Shown: one piece after another, positions 61,336 through 64,000 of the stretch | How positions within the stretch are numbered: the stretch's first letter is position 1 | How the letters are laid out: every line of letters begins with the position of its first letter | Assembly: GCA_044220875.1 (NCBI GenBank) | Contig: JBGAQH010000003.1 | Location: forward strand, 310,001 to 374,000 | DNA from: JAEUIT01 sp044220875 | GTDB lineage: Bacteria; Planctomycetota; Phycisphaerae; Phycisphaerales; SM1A02 | Reading direction: 5' to 3' | Length of the DNA: 64,000 nucleotides | Notes under the pieces: generated by a model | The model's input: only the letters and a program-made list of their open reading frames with translations | What the model was told of the DNA's origin: nothing | Database searches by the model: none | Program-made: the position numbers and the translations under genes

Positions 61336-62172
61336 ATGTCCGCGATACCCACACCGACTCCCATCGCTCCCCCCGACACCCCGTGCGTCGGCTGCGGCTA
61401 TGGCGTCGGCCTGATGCCCACGGACGGCGTGTGCCCGGAGTGCGCGACGCCCGTCGCCACATCGCTCCGCGGTGATCTTCTCTGTCACGCCAATCCCGAC
61501 TACGTACGAACGATCGCCCGCGGCCTGCTCCTGGTGATCATCGGCTCGGCGGTGACGATGTCGTGGTGGGTCATCACGCCGGTGACGATGGCGGCAATCG
61601 TCCCGAGCGGGCTCCTGTCGTTCGCTCAAGCCTTCCTTCTCATTCAGGCGACCGATTTCCTCGGCGCTGTGTTGTTGCTGGTCGGCTGGTGGTGGGCGTC
61701 GACGCCGAATCCCGCGGTGCAGGATCCGGCTCGCGACGTCCGATCGCGCCGATGGCTGCGCGGGCTGCTCTGTCTCATTGCCGCCATCACAGGGATCGGG
61801 TTCGTCGGCGTCGCTGTGCCGGCCTTTGCGGCGGCCGGCTTGTCAGGCGTTTCGGGCAATATCTCTATCAATACGAACACGAGGATCCCGCCGGTGCTGG
61901 TGTTGGCGATGGCGCTGCGCCTGACGCTGGTCCTGGCCCGAACGATGCGGTTCTTCGTCGGTCTGACGTACCTGCGGACGCTCGCCCTCCGCATTCCCGA
62001 TCGTGAACTCGAGCGCGCGGCGAAGCGGCAACTCTGGATCTTCCCGCTGAGCATGACGGTCGGCTGGGCCGCCATCGTCGGGCCGCTGGTCGGCGTGTAC
62101 CTCTACTTCGCGATGCTCGTCCGTTTCCTCCGGGCCGTGGCCCGTGCCGGGCGCCGACGCTCGTCCGGCTAA
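61336..62172 (+). CDS. Membrane protein with N-terminal zinc ribbon
   Basis: A 278-residue protein. A zinc ribbon (CVGCGYGVGLMPTDGVCPEC, residues ~17-36) is followed by five or six membrane segments. The type resembles the planctomycete zinc-ribbon membrane proteins encoded at 35043 and 42184. Function unknown. The start ATG at 61336 was chosen because it lies just before the first Cys pair; no Shine-Dalgarno sequence is visible. Its stop codon overlaps the stop codon of the convergent FG-GAP protein gene by 3 nt (CTAA at 62169-62172). Confidence 0.65.
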   Translation: MSAIPTPTPIAPPDTPCVGCGYGVGLMPTDGVCPECATPVATSLRGDLLCHANPDYVRTIARGLLLVIIGSAVTMSWWVITPVTMAAIVPSGLLSFAQAFLLIQATDFLGAVLLLVGWWWASTPNPAVQDPARDVRSRRWLRGLLCLIAAITGIGFVGVAVPAFAAAGLSGVSGNISINTNTRIPPVLVLAMALRLTLVLARTMRFFVGLTYLRTLALRIPDRELERAAKRQLWIFPLSMTVGWAAIVGPLVGVYLYFAMLVRFLRAVARAGRRRSSG

Positions 62173-64000
62173 GGGCACGCGCCCCACGCACCGAGCAGGA
62201 TCGCCAGGTCCGAGGCGTCGACATCGCCGTTCAGGTCAAGATCGGCGAGCGAGTCGGGCTGCCCCCATTCGCCGAGGAGGATCGCCAAGTCCGACGCTCC
62301 GACGAGTCCGTCGGCGTCAACGTCGGCAGGGCAGGGAAGCGATCCGCCGGCGAGGGCGCTCAGCGAGCCGAAGCAAGAGGCCGTCGGGTTTCGCTTGCCA
62401 AGGCCAAGATCGGCGATGAGCTTCCCGTTCGTCGGCGGCACGCTCAGGGCGAGTCCGCCGAATGCCGATTCGACGTGCACGGGAATCTCGGGAAGCGGCA
62501 ACGTCCAGCTCATCGCGATCGGACGGCTGCCGCCAAGACTCACCTTCGAGGCGAACTGCACCTCGACCCCGCTGGCCACGGCGTTGCCGCTGCCGTCGAA
62601 GAGCCACGCCGCACCGGGCGCGGTGAGCGAGACGCTCATGTCGGTGAAGACGAGGTTGGTGCGGGCGGTGAGCGGCACGATCGCCTCGTTCGCGACGGTC
62701 GTGAGCGCGACGCCGTCGAGCGTCATCGAGCTCGGCAGCTCGTCGGTGCCGCAGCCCTTCCAGAGCGTTCCGACGATCTGGCCGATGACCTCGAAGGTGA
62801 GGTAGATGAAGCGACCGCTGGGCAGCGTGAAGGAGATCGCGAGGGTCGTGTCGACGGTGGGGGTGTCGACGAGATCGAACGAGGCCTGCTCGGTGACGAA
62901 TCCGGGGAAGTAGCCGCGGCCCGCCATCGAGACGCCGTTCACGATGTCCTGCGGTGCGCCGACGACGTAGGACTCGCCGTCGGCGGAGATCCCGACCGCG
63001 TGTCCGTAGGCCGGCTGATCGCCCGGCGCGAGCGAGTCCGCGGGCGGCTCGAGTTGGGCGACGAAACCCCACGTCCCAGCGTCACGTCGGAGAACGTAGG
63101 CCTTGCCGAAGTTGAACGAGGCTGTCGGCGCGCCGACGCTGGCCGCATCGCCGCGCACGGCGATCGCCGAGCCGAAGGCTGCGAAGAGATTCTGCCCCGG
63201 GGCACGCAGCGTCTGCGTCAGCTCCCACGTGCCCTGATTCTTCGCATAGACCATGACCGCGCCGGCGTTCGTCTGGTTCGATCCGGGAACGTCTTCATCG
63301 TTGAAGGGATCGCCGACCATCACCTGGTCTCCGGCGACGGCCACGGCGGCGCCGAAGTAGTTGATCCCGTTCGCGGGGTGGTAGTCGATCTTTTGCTGTT
63401 GACTCCACGCGTTGCCGGTGCGGGCGAAGAAATAGACCGAGGTGTCGTTGGCTTGCAGCGGGCCCGGCGCGCCGACGACGGCGAGCGATCCGTCGGCGGA
63501 GAGCGCAATCGAGGAGCCGAGCTGTTCGCTCTCGTCGTTGACGGTCGGCACGAGCTCGGTGGCCGCGGACCACTGCCCGCCGCTCCGCGTGAACACCCAT
63601 GCCGAATCAGGCTGGACGCCGGCGAAGGTCACGCCCACTTGCCCGATGGCGAGCGTGTTGCCGTCCTCCGAGAGCGCGATGCTCGTGCCGAAGCGCAGCC
63701 ACGCGCCAGGCGAGGGCTGGGTGAGGCGAGCTTGCTTCGTCCACACGCTCGAACCGGACGGACGCGTGAAGACATAGACCGAGCCAGCGTTCGGCATCGA
63801 CTGACCAAGGCGGTCGCCCGGCGCTGCGATGGCGGCGGTGAGACCGTCGGCTGAGAGCGCAATCGACTCGCCGAACAGGGCACCGCCCGCAAACGCGTCG
63901 TCGGGAGCGAGTTGTCCGGTCTCGACCCAATCAGCGCCGCTCTTCGAGAAGCTCCGCACAAGCCCGTCGCCGCCATCAAAGCCTGATCCGCCGACGAGGG
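62169..64000 (-). CDS. Secreted FG-GAP-type protein with dockerin-like tail (partial)
   Basis: The frame is open through the window end, so the N-terminus is missing. At least 610 residues are visible. The first ~310 visible residues contain FG-GAP-like repeats (for example LFGESIALSADGLTAAIAAPGD and LGSSIALSADGSLAVVGAPG), which form a beta-propeller with Ca2+ loops. A beta-sandwich domain follows. The C-terminus holds two dockerin-type loops (DVDADGLVGASDLAILLGEWG and DLDLNGDVDASDLAILLGAWG). It is probably secreted; a signal peptide would lie beyond 64000. This is the third protein in the window with this tail. Confidence 0.8.
   Translation of the reverse strand, partial: LVGGSGFDGGDGLVRSFSKSGADWVETGQLAPDDAFAGGALFGESIALSADGLTAAIAAPGDRLGQSMPNAGSVYVFTRPSGSSVWTKQARLTQPSPGAWLRFGTSIALSEDGNTLAIGQVGVTFAGVQPDSAWVFTRSGGQWSAATELVPTVNDESEQLGSSIALSADGSLAVVGAPGPLQANDTSVYFFARTGNAWSQQQKIDYHPANGINYFGAAVAVAGDQVMVGDPFNDEDVPGSNQTNAGAVMVYAKNQGTWELTQTLRAPGQNLFAAFGSAIAVRGDAASVGAPTASFNFGKAYVLRRDAGTWGFVAQLEPPADSLAPGDQPAYGHAVGISADGESYVVGAPQDIVNGVSMAGRGYFPGFVTEQASFDLVDTPTVDTTLAISFTLPSGRFIYLTFEVIGQIVGTLWKGCGTDELPSSMTLDGVALTTVANEAIVPLTARTNLVFTDMSVSLTAPGAAWLFDGSGNAVASGVEVQFASKVSLGGSRPIAMSWTLPLPEIPVHVESAFGGLALSVPPTNGKLIADLGLGKRNPTASCFGSLSALAGGSLPCPADVDADGLVGASDLAILLGEWGQPDSLADLDLNGDVDASDLAILLGAWGACP

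Overview
This is a GC-rich, gene-dense chromosomal window from a flagellated bacterium of the phylum Planctomycetota, most likely class Phycisphaerae. The placement rests on three secreted proteins that end in dockerin-like tails of the form DxNxDGxVxASDLAILLGxWG, a Cys-rich repeat of the ACCLPNGNC type, several zinc-ribbon membrane proteins, and a PknB-type kinase with the planctomycete-style DFGVAKA segment. It is an inference from remembered family patterns, not from a search. I see no rRNA, CRISPR array, prophage or insertion sequence.

Layout. Positions 3-7285 hold a plus-strand operon: two SPFH/band-7 proteins, an ABC ATPase, an ABC-2-type permease and a 740-residue anchored protein I cannot name. 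A fumarylacetoacetase-family enzyme follows. The minus strand at 7981-10537 carries a ClC chloride channel, rnpA and yidD with stop/start overlaps. Then come rpoZ and a stand-alone CoaC-type flavoprotein, a secreted Cys-rich/dockerin protein, a CBS-domain protein, an EamA-type half transporter and tRNA-Ser(CGA). Next are an FkbM methyltransferase, a small Cys-rich lipoprotein, a UvrC without its C-terminal HhH domain and a membrane protein with TPRs. A two-component cluster (20754-25679) has three histidine kinases, one a receiver-PAS-kinase-receiver hybrid, and a LuxR-type regulator. Positions 26109-33086 (minus) carry enolase, an M23 peptidase, a zinc-ribbon coiled coil, cdsA, a rhodanese, a lipoprotein, recX and a TPR protein. 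Positions 33158-45240 hold a lipoprotein, zinc-ribbon membrane proteins, an NtrC-type regulator, an LptF/LptG pair, a parvulin and a GT-C-like membrane protein.

Positions 45274-48865 contain a sulfotransferase gene and a Ser/Thr kinase gene of visibly lower GC. The kinase segment is bracketed by a perfect 154-bp direct repeat that duplicates the 5' end of the sulfotransferase gene. This looks like a fairly recent insertion, unless it is an assembly error. Positions 49018-59462 are a flagellar cluster: flgI, flgJ-like, flgN, flgK, flgL, fliW, csrA and two flagellin genes. The leaders of fliW, csrA and the second flagellin contain small hairpins that present GGA in the loop, the hallmark of CsrA targets. 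The window ends with a GNAT acetyltransferase, a CDF transporter, a zinc-ribbon membrane protein and a truncated FG-GAP/dockerin protein.

Two system-level patterns stand out. First, at least ten genes that begin transcription units have a TANNNT box 6-9 nt before the start codon and no Shine-Dalgarno sequence, as expected for leaderless mRNAs. Second, GGA-loop hairpins in the flagellar leaders suggest a FliW-CsrA circuit that controls both its own genes and flagellin.
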